The notes beneath the pieces were generated by a model that had not been told where the DNA came from, ran no database searches, and worked only from the letters and a program-made list of their open reading frames with translations. A program made the position numbers and the translations under genes. Below, in pieces: positions 1-8,166 of a DNA stretch of 40,574 bases. Origin of the DNA: RGIG7450 sp045648785 (GTDB lineage: Bacteria > Bacillota > Clostridia > RUG12999). The stretch lies in the NCBI GenBank assembly GCA_045648785.1, contig JAZROP010000002.1, positions 1 to 40,574 on the forward strand. Direction: 5' to 3'. The first letter of the stretch is position 1; each line of letters opens with the position of its first letter.

Positions 1-180
1 TACAAAATCAGAAATGCTCAGCTTGAAAAAGTTCCGTTTATGATTGTACTTGGTGATAAAGACCTTGAAAACGGCACTGTTTCTGTTAGAACAAGAACAG
101 GTGAAGATTTAGGCTCAATCTCATACGACGAGTTCTCGTGTATTCTTCACGATGTTGTTGATAACAAACTGAAAAAGTAA
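1..180 (+). CDS. thrS: Threonyl-tRNA synthetase, C-terminal end (partial)
   Basis: Frame 1 is open from the first base to a TAA at 178-180 and gives the last 59 residues of a protein whose start lies outside the window. The peptide begins YKIRNAQLEKVPFMIVLGDK and continues with VSVRTRTGEDLG, which matches the end of the anticodon-binding domain of ThrRS (the class II family shared with HisRS and ProRS). That domain recognises the tRNA-Thr anticodon; the catalytic core is off-window. An intrinsic terminator follows 6 bases after the stop, so thrS ends its transcription unit. The assignment rests on this conserved tail only. Confidence 0.85.
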   Translation, partial: YKIRNAQLEKVPFMIVLGDKDLENGTVSVRTRTGEDLGSISYDEFSCILHDVVDNKLKK

Positions 181-186
181 GAAAAA

Positions 187-216
187 ATCCCGATCTTGAT
201 GGTCGGGATTTTTTTG
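187..216 (+). terminator. Intrinsic terminator of thrS
   Basis: ATCCCGA (187-193) pairs with TCGGGAT (203-209), followed by a run of T to 215. Confidence 0.85.
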
Positions 217-240
217 TCGATATTTGACGATAAAAAATTG

Positions 241-269
241 TTGCAATATTCTTGACATAGTGTTATAAT
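241..269 (+). promoter_or_regulatory. Promoter of the 6S-like RNA
   Basis: TTGCAA (241-246), 17-base spacer, TATAAT (264-269). Initiation is expected near 276, exactly where the 5' arm of the long closing stem of the RNA begins. Confidence 0.75.
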
Positions 270-275
270 GAAAGT

Positions 276-487
276 GCGAGATAACTAAATATTTGGGAAC
301 GGGAATTTTTTATTCCCTAAATGTTTATGCCCATTTTATTAATTTGTATAGCAGTATAGAGATTTGGCAAAAATGCCGACTCTGATGGCTACTGCTGTGC
401 AAATGGGTTTATCTCGTTTCTAAGTTTAGTTATCTCGCAAAGAGTTCGGCGTTTTCAGTGCGTCGGCTCGTCTGACGCACTTTTTTA
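276..487 (+). ncRNA. Structured small RNA, 6S RNA-like
   Basis: No credible reading frame occupies this stretch, but it folds into one long hairpin. GCGAGATAACTAAA (276-289) pairs perfectly with 425-438 over 14 bp. Inside are a large asymmetric open region holding a side hairpin (GGGAAT 301-306 with ATTCCC 312-317), an inner stem (CCCATTT 330-336 with 401-407), then AGCAGTA/TACTGCT and a GGCA-AAAA-TGCC tip. A closing stem, a central bubble and an irregular apical stem in about 160-200 nt is the architecture of 6S RNA, which mimics an open promoter and binds housekeeping RNA polymerase. It has its own promoter and a terminator at 458-486. The 6S assignment is structural inference, since I did not recognise the primary sequence. 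A leader RNA for the small ORF downstream is the main alternative. Confidence 0.6.
458..486 (+). terminator. Intrinsic terminator of the 6S-like RNA
   Basis: GTGCGTC (458-464) pairs with GACGCAC (474-480), followed by six T. Expression of the small ORF at 517 needs read-through of this site. Confidence 0.8.
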
Positions 488-516
488 ATGCACATAAATA
501 AAAAAGGAGAATTATT

Positions 517-630
517 ATGGAAAATTATAAAGAAATGTATTTAATTTTATTTAACGCCATCACAGAGGCTAATAAAATTTTAGAGAATGCACAGAAAAAA
601 GTTGAAGAAATTTTCATAGATCAGGAATAA
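517..630 (+). CDS. Small hypothetical protein, 37 residues
   Basis: ATG at 517 is preceded by AAAAAGGAGA (501-510), a strong ribosome binding site, and the frame ends with TAA at 628-630. The peptide begins MENYKEMYLILFNAITEANK and ends in a lysine/glutamate-rich amphipathic helix. There is no signal peptide or cysteine, so it is probably cytosolic. It resembles short YKxMYxxLFN proteins that I recall from many Clostridia, function unknown to me. It sits between two terminators and has no promoter of its own, so it is probably made by read-through from the RNA gene at 276. I infer a functional link to that RNA only from position. Confidence 0.65.
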   Translation: MENYKEMYLILFNAITEANKILENAQKKVEEIFIDQE

Positions 631-641
631 GCATAAAAATT

Positions 642-664
642 CCGCCCTGTCGGGCGGTTTTTTT
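642..664. terminator. Bidirectional terminator between the small ORF and pyrI
   Basis: CCGCCC (642-647) pairs with GGGCGG (652-657). A T run follows on the plus strand, and on the minus strand the A-rich left flank supplies a T run. It can end both the small-ORF transcript and the pyr operon, whose last stop codon is at 663-665. Confidence 0.8.
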
Positions 665-1076
665 ATGCTTTTGTTTCGCAGTATTTACATCTGTAAACGC
701 CGTTTTCTTTATCGGTAAGAAAAAAGATATGGTCAATTTCCTGTTCAACCGAGGTTATACACCTTGGGTTTTTACACTTTATAACATTTTTTAAAGTCTC
801 GGGCATGCCTATTGTTTTCTTTAGTGCAAGCTCGCCATTTTTAATTATATTAACCGTTGCACTGCTGTCAACATAACCAATAACATCAAGGTTTATCGGA
901 ATGTCAGCGTCCACTTTTATAATATCTTTTTTACCCATTTTGCCACTGGTAACATTTTTAATAATTGCCACCGAACAGTCCGCCTTATCAAGCTCGAGAA
1001 GTGTGTAAAGCATCATCCCTCTGCCTGCTGTGATATGGTCTATAACAACGCCGTTTGTAATAGAATCAATGTTCAA
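663..1076 (-). CDS. pyrI: Aspartate carbamoyltransferase regulatory chain
   Basis: A 137-residue protein of the PyrI family, slightly shorter than the E. coli chain (about 153). PyrI binds nucleotide effectors in its N-terminal domain and docks on the PyrB trimers through a C-terminal zinc domain. Four cysteines (C101, C106, C130, C133) have the spacing of the known zinc site. The N-terminal segment with GRGMMLYTLL corresponds to the nucleotide-binding domain. It is the last gene of the pyr operon, and its start abuts the pyrB stop with no gap, so translation is probably coupled. Its presence implies an allosterically regulated, class B-type ATCase holoenzyme rather than a PyrB-only enzyme. 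Confidence 0.95.
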   Translation of the reverse strand: MNIDSITNGVVIDHITAGRGMMLYTLLELDKADCSVAIIKNVTSGKMGKKDIIKVDADIPINLDVIGYVDSSATVNIIKNGELALKKTIGMPETLKNVIKCKNPRCITSVEQEIDHIFFLTDKENGVYRCKYCETKA

Positions 1077-1991
1077 TTATTCCACCTCCAGAAGCTTTAA
1101 AATAAGTGCCATTCGCATATATTTTCCGTAAAGTACCTGTTTGAAATAGCAAGCACGCGGGTCATCATCCACAGCAACGCTGATCTCGTTAACTCTCGGA
1201 AGTGGATGCATTATACAAAGGTCTTTTTTAGCATTTTTTAGCTTTGTCATATCTAAAATATAGCTGTCTTTAAGTCTTAAATAATCTTCCTCGTTGAAAA
1301 ATCGTTCACGCTGAACTCTTGTCATGTAGAGTATGTCAAGTTTTGGCATAGCCTCTTCGAGACTTGTAACCTGCTCATATTGAATATTGTTTTTCTGAAG
1401 AACATCCTTTTTTACATAGCTCGGAAGCTTTAATTCTTCGGGAGAAATGAGCACCAGCTTTATTCCTGCATATCTTGACAGTGCCTGAATAAGAGAATGA
1501 ACCGTTCTGCCGAATTTAAGGTCTCCACAGAAACCTACGGTTAAATTGTCAAATCTGCCTTTTTCACGATAGATTGTTAAAAGGTCGGCAAGAGTTTGTG
1601 TGGGATGATTGTGCCCGCCGTCACCTGCATTTATAACAGGAATGGAGGCATTTTCAGCTGCTACAAGCGGTGCACCCTCTTTTGGATGGCGCATTGCAAT
1701 TATATCAGCATAACAGCTTACAACTTTTGCAGTATCAGCAACGCTCTCCCCTTTTTTTGCCGAGGAACTGTTTGCCTCAGAAAAGCCGAGAACATTGCCA
1801 CCAAGTTCAAGCATTGCCGCCTCAAAGCTGAGACGCGTTCTTGTTGACGGCTCAAAAAACAGGGTTGCAATTTTTTTGCCCTTACATTTTTCGCTGTATT
1901 TGCCAGGATTTTCTATAATGTCATTTGCTACATCAATAAGTCCGTCTATTTCCTCAATAGAGAAATCGCGGATGTCTATAAGACTTTTCAT
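1077..1991 (-). CDS. pyrB: Aspartate carbamoyltransferase catalytic chain
   Basis: A 304-residue catalytic subunit that joins carbamoyl phosphate and aspartate to N-carbamoylaspartate, the committed step of pyrimidine synthesis. The carbamoyl-phosphate motif STRTR lies at residues 49-53 (FFEPSTRTRLSFE), HPTQTLAD follows in the middle and HPLPR near the C-terminus contributes to the active site. The length is typical. The gene lies between pyrE (2 bases upstream) and pyrI (0 bases downstream) in one minus-strand operon. It competes with ArgF, encoded by the divergent operon, for the same carbamoyl phosphate. No anomaly seen. Confidence 0.97.
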   Translation of the reverse strand: MKSLIDIRDFSIEEIDGLIDVANDIIENPGKYSEKCKGKKIATLFFEPSTRTRLSFEAAMLELGGNVLGFSEANSSSAKKGESVADTAKVVSCYADIIAMRHPKEGAPLVAAENASIPVINAGDGGHNHPTQTLADLLTIYREKGRFDNLTVGFCGDLKFGRTVHSLIQALSRYAGIKLVLISPEELKLPSYVKKDVLQKNNIQYEQVTSLEEAMPKLDILYMTRVQRERFFNEEDYLRLKDSYILDMTKLKNAKKDLCIMHPLPRVNEISVAVDDDPRACYFKQVLYGKYMRMALILKLLEVE

Positions 1992-1993
1992 AA

Positions 1994-2629
1994 CTATTCT
2001 CCCTTAATCCAGCTTTCATCCGACGGATTGTTTCTGAATTTTATAAGCTTTTCAACATCTTCGGGTTTTATGTAACCTTCCTCTGCCGCAACTTCTGCAA
2101 TAACATCAAAGTTTGTGAGGGACACATTTTTAACATTAGCCTCTGCCAGACGGTCAATACCTTTTTTCATACCGTAGGTAAAAATTGAAACTATTCCGAG
2201 AACTTCTGCGCCTGCGTCACGAAGAGCATTTACAACCTCTATAACACTTCCGCCTGTTGAAATAAGGTCCTCAACAACAACTACTTTCTGACCTTTTTCA
2301 AGTCTGCCTTCAATCTGGTTCTGTCTGCCGTGATCTTTGCTGCCGGAACGGACATAACCCATGGGCAGTCCCATAATATGACCTGTGATAGCCGCGTGAG
2401 CGATACCCGCCGTTGATGTGCCCATAAGCACCTCTACATCAGGATAGTGTTTTTTTATTGTTTCTGCAAGTCCGTTTTCAACATCTGTTCTTACATTGGG
2501 AGCCGTAAGAGTGAGTCTGTTGTCGCAGTAAACAGGGCTTTTTATGCCACTTGCCCATGTAAAAGGTTCTTCAGGACGGAAGAACACCGCTTTGATTGAA
2601 AGTAAATCTTTTGCTATTAATTTTTCCAT
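1994..2629 (-). CDS. pyrE: Orotate phosphoribosyltransferase
   Basis: A 211-residue type I phosphoribosyltransferase that converts orotate and PRPP to orotidine monophosphate. The PRPP-binding motif VVVVEDLISTGGS is at residues 116-128 and the flexible catalytic loop carrying KDHGRQN at 98-104. Length and motif order are those of bacterial PyrE. The gene sits 20 bases after pyrF and 2 bases before pyrB, inside the pyr operon. It supplies OMP to PyrF immediately upstream. No anomaly seen. Confidence 0.97.
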   Translation of the reverse strand: MEKLIAKDLLSIKAVFFRPEEPFTWASGIKSPVYCDNRLTLTAPNVRTDVENGLAETIKKHYPDVEVLMGTSTAGIAHAAITGHIMGLPMGYVRSGSKDHGRQNQIEGRLEKGQKVVVVEDLISTGGSVIEVVNALRDAGAEVLGIVSIFTYGMKKGIDRLAEANVKNVSLTNFDVIAEVAAEEGYIKPEDVEKLIKFRNNPSDESWIKGE

Positions 2630-2649
2630 ATCTATAACCCTTTCTGAAA

Positions 2650-3348
2650 TTAATCTACAAATTCTGCCACGCAGCGTTCATACGCCGCAACCGGGTCGTT
2701 AGCCGCAGTAACAGGTCTGCCTACTACTATGTAATCGGAACCAATTTTTTTAGCTTCAGCCGGTGTCATAACGCGTTTCTGGTCGCCAATATCACCATCC
2801 GCAAAACGAACGCCGGGTGTAACTGTCAGAAAATCCTTCCCGCAGTTGTCGTGAACTTTACCCGCTTCAAGCGGTGAGCAAACTACGCCGTCAAGACCTG
2901 CTTTTTTTGCATTTTTCGCATAGTGAATAACAACATCTGCGATATCCTCTTTTATAAGCAAATCTTCTTCCATTGCCTGCTGGTCGGTTGATGTGAGCTG
3001 AGTTACGGCAATTAAAAGAGGTCTTGTTCCGTCCTCACGAGTAAGTCCTTCAATTGCAGCTTCCATCATACGAACTGTTCCCGATGCGTGCAGATTGCAC
3101 AAATCAACATCAAGCCCCGACAGAACAGACATTGCTTTTTTAACCGTGTTGGGAATATCGTGAAGTTTTAAGTCAAGAAAAATCTTGTGTCCGCGTTTTT
3201 TAATTTCTTTAACTATCTGCGGACCTTCCGCATAAAATAGCTCCATACCTATTTTTACAAAAGGTTTTCTGCCTGTAAACTTGTCTAAGAATTCAAAAGT
3301 TTTTTCCGCACTTGCAAAGTCGCAGGCAATAATTACATCCTTACCCAT
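2650..3348 (-). CDS. pyrF: Orotidine 5'-phosphate decarboxylase
   Basis: A 232-residue TIM-barrel decarboxylase that makes UMP from OMP. The signature DLKLHDIPNT (residues 59-68) contains the catalytic Asp59-Lys61-Asp64 array, and the phosphate-binding VGRPV near the C-terminus is intact. This is the short group I form found in Bacillus and E. coli, not the longer type of some Clostridia. The start codon overlaps the pyrD stop by one base, so the two are translationally coupled in the operon. Confidence 0.97.
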   Translation of the reverse strand: MGKDVIIACDFASAEKTFEFLDKFTGRKPFVKIGMELFYAEGPQIVKEIKKRGHKIFLDLKLHDIPNTVKKAMSVLSGLDVDLCNLHASGTVRMMEAAIEGLTREDGTRPLLIAVTQLTSTDQQAMEEDLLIKEDIADVVIHYAKNAKKAGLDGVVCSPLEAGKVHDNCGKDFLTVTPGVRFADGDIGDQKRVMTPAEAKKIGSDYIVVGRPVTAANDPVAAYERCVAEFVD

Positions 3349-4259
3349 TATTTAACTCCTCCTATTATATTACTCAATTTGTCAATTCCATACTTTTCCA
3401 TAACGCGCGGCAGGTCGGAAATAATATCGCGGCAAGCATAAGGATTAACTAGGTTTGCCGCCCCCACCTCTACTGCAGTTGCGCCTGCAAGCATCATTTC
3501 AATTACATCCTCTGCACTTGAAACGCCACCCATACCGATAACGGGTACTTTAACTGCTGACGCTACTTGGTAAACCATTCTGAGCGCTACTGGGAATATT
3601 GCATCTCCTGAAAAACCGCCCATTTTGTTGGCTATCACAAATTTTCTTGTTTTAAGGTCAATTCTTGAGCCTAACAGCGTATTAATCAGGCTTATACCAT
3701 CTGCACCTGCGTCTTCACAGCTTTTCGCTATGGAAACAATGTCAGTCACATTAGGAGAAAGCTTAATTATAACAGGCTTTGTTGTAACCTTTTTAACCGC
3801 TTTTACCACTTCAGCCGCTGCCTCGGGACTTGTTCCGAAACTCATTCCGCCACCGTGGACATTTGGACAGCTTATGTTTACCTCCAGCCAGCCCACCTGG
3901 TCACACTTATCGAGTTTTTCGCAGGTGTAAGCATATTCGTCAACACCAAATCCGCTGACATTTGCCATAACCTTTTTATTAAAGCACTTTCCAAGTCTTG
4001 GTAGCTCTTCTGAAATTACCTTTTCCACGCCCGGATTTTGCAGACCCACTGCATTTATCATACCGGCTGTGCACTCGGCAATTCTTGGAGTGGGGTTGCC
4101 GAAACGCGCTTCTTTTGTTGTGCCTTTGAAAGAAAATGTACCAAGTACATTTATATCATACAGCTCTGCAAATTCATACCCGTAACCGAAAGTGCCACTT
4201 GCAGGGATAATGGGATTTGAAAGCTCTATCCCACAGAGATTTACTTTTGTATTTACCAT
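3348..4259 (-). CDS. pyrD: Dihydroorotate dehydrogenase, class 1B catalytic subunit
   Basis: A 303-residue FMN enzyme that oxidises dihydroorotate to orotate. The sequence NISCPNVHGGG places the class 1 catalytic cysteine at C131, and the C-terminal GMGGVSSAEDVIEMMLAGA is the FMN-phosphate region. Class 1B is indicated by the adjacent pyrK, which overlaps it by 7 bases. The pair forms a cytosolic complex that passes electrons from FMN through FAD and a [2Fe-2S] cluster to NAD, as suits an anaerobe. No membrane anchor is present, unlike class 2 enzymes. Confidence 0.97.
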   Translation of the reverse strand: MVNTKVNLCGIELSNPIIPASGTFGYGYEFAELYDINVLGTFSFKGTTKEARFGNPTPRIAECTAGMINAVGLQNPGVEKVISEELPRLGKCFNKKVMANVSGFGVDEYAYTCEKLDKCDQVGWLEVNISCPNVHGGGMSFGTSPEAAAEVVKAVKKVTTKPVIIKLSPNVTDIVSIAKSCEDAGADGISLINTLLGSRIDLKTRKFVIANKMGGFSGDAIFPVALRMVYQVASAVKVPVIGMGGVSSAEDVIEMMLAGATAVEVGAANLVNPYACRDIISDLPRVMEKYGIDKLSNIIGGVK

Positions 4260-4981
4260 AAAATCTCCTCCTTTTCAAGCACCGGACCGTCTTTACAAAT
4301 TCTTTTATAACCCGTAACCGTCTTACACGAGCAACCCATACAAGCACCAAAGCCACAGCCCATTCTTTCTTCAAAGCTGAATTGACCGCTCGTTTTTGCA
4401 ACAGAATAAATTGCTTTTAGCATAGGCTCTGGACCACAGGTGTATATGTGGGAATATGTAATATCCTTCATTGCATCCGTTACAAAACCTTTTATTCCCT
4501 TTGACCCGTCAACAGTTGTAATAAAAACTTCTGCACCGATTGCTTTAAATTCCTGCTCATAAAAAATTTCTTTTTCTGTATTAAACCCGAGAATTACAGC
4601 CACTTTTTTACCCTCGGCAATAAGCTTTTTCGCAAGCATGTACAGTGGAGGAACGCCTACGCCACCGCCAATTAAAAGCGGTATATCGCCCGATTTTGAT
4701 ATATCATATCCGTTTCCAAGCCCTGTTAAAATATCAAGACTTCCCGCTTTCATATTTGCCATCTTTTCTGTTCCTTTGCCAACCACTTTGTAAACAAGGG
4801 TCAGTTTTCCGTCCTCGCAGTCAGAGACAGAAATTGGTCGGCGCAGATAAAGCCCGTCAAGCTTAATATTTACAAACTGCCCGGGAGCTGTTATGTCGGA
4901 TGTATCCCCCAAAAGCGTCATTTTATAAACGCTTTCGGTGAGTGATACATTTTCTGTTATTGTAAAAATACTCTGTTTCAT
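4253..4981 (-). CDS. pyrK: Dihydroorotate dehydrogenase electron-transfer subunit
   Basis: A 242-residue flavoprotein of the ferredoxin-reductase type. LRRPISVSD (around residue 45) is the FAD-binding signature, LLIGGGVGVPPLY starts the NAD-binding domain and CGPEPMLKA closes it. Cysteines C209, C214, C217 and C229 in the C-terminal tail form the [2Fe-2S] ligand set. It takes electrons from PyrD and reduces NAD. It overlaps pyrD by 7 bases and starts 9 bases after carB, so it belongs to the pyr operon. Confidence 0.96.
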   Translation of the reverse strand: MKQSIFTITENVSLTESVYKMTLLGDTSDITAPGQFVNIKLDGLYLRRPISVSDCEDGKLTLVYKVVGKGTEKMANMKAGSLDILTGLGNGYDISKSGDIPLLIGGGVGVPPLYMLAKKLIAEGKKVAVILGFNTEKEIFYEQEFKAIGAEVFITTVDGSKGIKGFVTDAMKDITYSHIYTCGPEPMLKAIYSVAKTSGQFSFEERMGCGFGACMGCSCKTVTGYKRICKDGPVLEKEEILW

Positions 4982-4990
4982 TTTCTTCTC

Positions 4991-7900
4991 CTATGCATCA
5001 ATGGTGGAGATTGTAAGTGTGATTTCCTCTAAAACATCAAGCAGAACCTTAACTGTATCAAGAGATGTAAAGAGGGTTGCATTATTTTCAATAGCAAGAC
5101 TTCTGATTTTATAACCGTCACTTTCCTGACCGGCAGAACCGATGTCACGGGTGTTAATGATGTATGCAATATGCCCCTGACGGATAGCTTCCTGAATTTC
5201 CTCATTACCGTCAGAAAGTTTCTGGCGTACATGCGTACGAATTCCATTGCTCTTAAGGAATTTTGCAGTTCCCTCTGTTGCTTCAATATTAAAGCCAAGG
5301 TTGTAAAATCTTCTGATAAGCTCAAGTGCTTCCGGCTTATCCTTATCTGCAATGGTTGCAAAAACAGTACCATAATTCTGCAGGTGCATACCCGATGCCT
5401 GAAGTGCCTTATAAAGTGCACGGTTAAGCTTGTCGTCATAACCAATAGCTTCACCGGTGGATTTCATTTCCGGCGAGAGATATGCGTCAAGTCCTCTGAT
5501 TTTATTGAAAGAGAATACCGGAACTTTTACATACCAGCGATTTTTCTCGTTGGGATAAATATCAAAAATTCCTTGTTCCTTGAGGCTCTTGCCCATAATT
5601 ACCTCTGTTGCAATATCAGCAAGGCTGTAGCCTGTCGCCTTAGACAGGAATGGTACAGTTCTTGAAGAACGGGGATTAACCTCAATTATAAATACATTGT
5701 CATCCTTATCAACGATGAACTGAATATTATAAAGCCCTACTATACCAATTCCAAGACCTAACTTTTTTGCGTAGGTAAGAATTGTTCCCTTAACCTTGTC
5801 AGAAATGCTGAATGCCGGGTAAACACTGATGGAGTCACCGCTGTGGATACCTGTTCTTTCAACAAGCTCCATAATGCCGGGAACGAAAACATCTCGTCCG
5901 TCACATATTGCGTCAACTTCCACTTCTTTACCCTGGATATATTTATCAACTAGAACCGGCTTATCATCATCAATTTCAACAGCCGTTTTAAGGTACATTT
6001 TAAGCTGCTCTTCATTAGCAACAATCTGCATTGCTCTGCCACCAAGAACAAAGCTGGGACGAACAAGAACCGGGTAACCGATTTCTTTTGCAGCTGCAAT
6101 CCCGTGCTCAATTTTTGTAACTGCTCTACCTTGAGGCTGAGGAATGTTCAGCTCTTCAAGAATTTTTTCAAAACTGTCACGGTTTTCGGCACGCTCAATG
6201 GCATCGCAGTCTGTACCGATAATTTTAACTCCGCGTTTCATAAGCGGCTCAGCAAGGTTAATTGCTGTCTGTCCGCCAAGAGATGCTATAACACCCTCCG
6301 GCTTTTCAAAATGAATGATATTCATTACATCTTCAGTTGTAAGCGGTTCAAAATAAAGCTTGTCCGCAGTGGTGTAGTCGGTAGAAACTGTTTCGGGGTT
6401 GTTGTTTATGATAATTGCTTCATAACCGGAATTTTTAATTGTTGTTACGGCATGAACTGTCGAATAGTCAAATTCCACACCCTGACCAATTCTGATAGGT
6501 CCTGCACCTAAAACAACTATTTTCTTTTTATCTGTGAGAATAGATGCATTTTCATCATGATATGAAGAATAGAAATAAGGAATATATGCGTTTGTATGGC
6601 AGGTGTCAACCATTTTATATACAGGGAAAATATTCTTTTCTTTTCTGATGTTAAATACATCTACTTCATCCATACCCCAAAGCTTTGCAATGAATTTATC
6701 TCCAAAGCCCATTTTCTTTGCAGCTTTAAGTGTTTCAATATCGCCTTTATTTGCCGCAACTTCCTTTTCCATTTTAACTATTTTTTCAATAGATTCGAGA
6801 AAATACGCGGTAATTTTAGTAATATCATGAAGTTCTGCAACTGATGTACCCAGTCTCATAAGCTGAGCAATTGCAAAAATGTTGTCATCCTTGAACTCTT
6901 TAATGTATTCCTTAAGCTCATCTGCAGACATATCGTCAAATTTGGGCAGATGGAAATGATATGCTCCTGTTTCAAGTGAACGAACAGACTTGAGCAGACA
7001 TTCTTCAAGAGTTGAGCCAATGCCCATTACCTCGCCCGTAGCTTTCATCTGCGTGCCGAGAGTATTTGCCGCTGTTGCAAATTTATCAAACGGAAATCTT
7101 GGCAGTTTTGCAACCACATAGTCAAGTCTCGGTTCAAATGCTGCTGTTGTGTTGGCGATGGTAATATCGTCAAGAGACATACCTACGGCAATTTTTGCTG
7201 TTACCCTTGCAATGGGATATCCGCTTGCTTTTGAAGCAAGTGCAGAAGAACGGGAAACTCTGGGGTTTACCTCAATCAGATAATATTCGCTTGTAGTGGG
7301 ATTGAGGGCAAACTGAACATTACATCCGCCTTCAATTTTCAGCGCACGGATAATTTTAATTGCACTGTCGTTAAGCATTTTAAGGTCGTGGTCGTTTAGA
7401 GTCATAATAGGTGCAACAACAAGAGAGTCACCGGTGTGAACACCTACCGGGTCGATATTTTCCATACCACAGATTGTGATGGCTTTATCCTGCGAGTCGC
7501 GCATTACCTCAAATTCAATTTCCTTATAGCCCTTGACGCTCTTTTCGATAAGTACCTGATGAACGGGCGAAAGCTTAAACGCATTTACGCCAATTTCTTC
7601 AAGCTCCTCTTCATTATTAGCAAATCCGCCTCCTGTACCTCCCAGTGTAAATGCCGGACGAAGAACAACAGGATAACCAATTTTTGCAGCAGCCTCTTTT
7701 GCTTCATCTAGATTATATGTGATTTCAGAAGGAATTGTAGGCTCTCCTATTTCCTGACAAAGCTCTTTAAAAAGCTCTCTATCCTCGGCTCTTTCAATAC
7801 TTTCGCTGCTTGTTCCAAGTAGCTGTACCTGACATTCTTTTAAAATGCCTTTCTTTTCAAGCTGCATGGCAAGGTTAAGACCTGTCTGTCCGCCAATACC

Positions 7901-8164
7901 CGGAACAATAGCATCGGGACGCTCATATCGCAGAATTTTTGCAATATATTCAAGCGTCAGCGGTTCCATATAAACCTTGTCCGCTATTGTAGTATCTGTC
8001 ATAATTGTCGCCGGGTTTGAGTTGCAGAGCACTACCTCATACCCCTCTTCTTTGAGCGCAAGACACGCCTGTGTACCTGCATAGTCAAACTCCGCTGCCT
8101 GACCTATTACAATCGGTCCTGAACCGATGATGAGAATTTTTTTGATGTCTGTTCTTTTAGCCAT
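4991..8164 (-). CDS. carB: Carbamoyl-phosphate synthase large subunit, pyrimidine operon copy
   Basis: A 1057-residue synthetase. The ATP-grasp halves begin at IGSGPIVIGQ near the N-terminus and GAGPIRIGQG near residue 540, followed by the C-terminal MGS-like allosteric domain. A longer frame to 8233 exists, but ATG 8164 follows AGGAGG (8173-8178) and starts MAKRTDIKK as usual. In the allosteric domain the UMP-site residues known from E. coli are retained: ATEGTA, the Lys of RQKL and Asn1004 in INT. This copy is therefore expected to respond to UMP. It starts 2 bases after the pyrC stop. No carA lies in this operon, so its glutaminase partner is either the degenerate CarA at 14905 or off-window. 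Confidence 0.95.
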   Translation of the reverse strand: MAKRTDIKKILIIGSGPIVIGQAAEFDYAGTQACLALKEEGYEVVLCNSNPATIMTDTTIADKVYMEPLTLEYIAKILRYERPDAIVPGIGGQTGLNLAMQLEKKGILKECQVQLLGTSSESIERAEDRELFKELCQEIGEPTIPSEITYNLDEAKEAAAKIGYPVVLRPAFTLGGTGGGFANNEEELEEIGVNAFKLSPVHQVLIEKSVKGYKEIEFEVMRDSQDKAITICGMENIDPVGVHTGDSLVVAPIMTLNDHDLKMLNDSAIKIIRALKIEGGCNVQFALNPTTSEYYLIEVNPRVSRSSALASKASGYPIARVTAKIAVGMSLDDITIANTTAAFEPRLDYVVAKLPRFPFDKFATAANTLGTQMKATGEVMGIGSTLEECLLKSVRSLETGAYHFHLPKFDDMSADELKEYIKEFKDDNIFAIAQLMRLGTSVAELHDITKITAYFLESIEKIVKMEKEVAANKGDIETLKAAKKMGFGDKFIAKLWGMDEVDVFNIRKEKNIFPVYKMVDTCHTNAYIPYFYSSYHDENASILTDKKKIVVLGAGPIRIGQGVEFDYSTVHAVTTIKNSGYEAIIINNNPETVSTDYTTADKLYFEPLTTEDVMNIIHFEKPEGVIASLGGQTAINLAEPLMKRGVKIIGTDCDAIERAENRDSFEKILEELNIPQPQGRAVTKIEHGIAAAKEIGYPVLVRPSFVLGGRAMQIVANEEQLKMYLKTAVEIDDDKPVLVDKYIQGKEVEVDAICDGRDVFVPGIMELVERTGIHSGDSISVYPAFSISDKVKGTILTYAKKLGLGIGIVGLYNIQFIVDKDDNVFIIEVNPRSSRTVPFLSKATGYSLADIATEVIMGKSLKEQGIFDIYPNEKNRWYVKVPVFSFNKIRGLDAYLSPEMKSTGEAIGYDDKLNRALYKALQASGMHLQNYGTVFATIADKDKPEALELIRRFYNLGFNIEATEGTAKFLKSNGIRTHVRQKLSDGNEEIQEAIRQGHIAYIINTRDIGSAGQESDGYKIRSLAIENNATLFTSLDTVKVLLDVLEEITLTISTIDA

Positions 8165-8166
8165 TT

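Noticed and set aside
5171..5665. 164-codon plus-strand frame opposite the pyr carB
   Set aside because: Antisense shadow of CarB codon usage, with no domain or start signal; several similar ones lie along carB and were left out.
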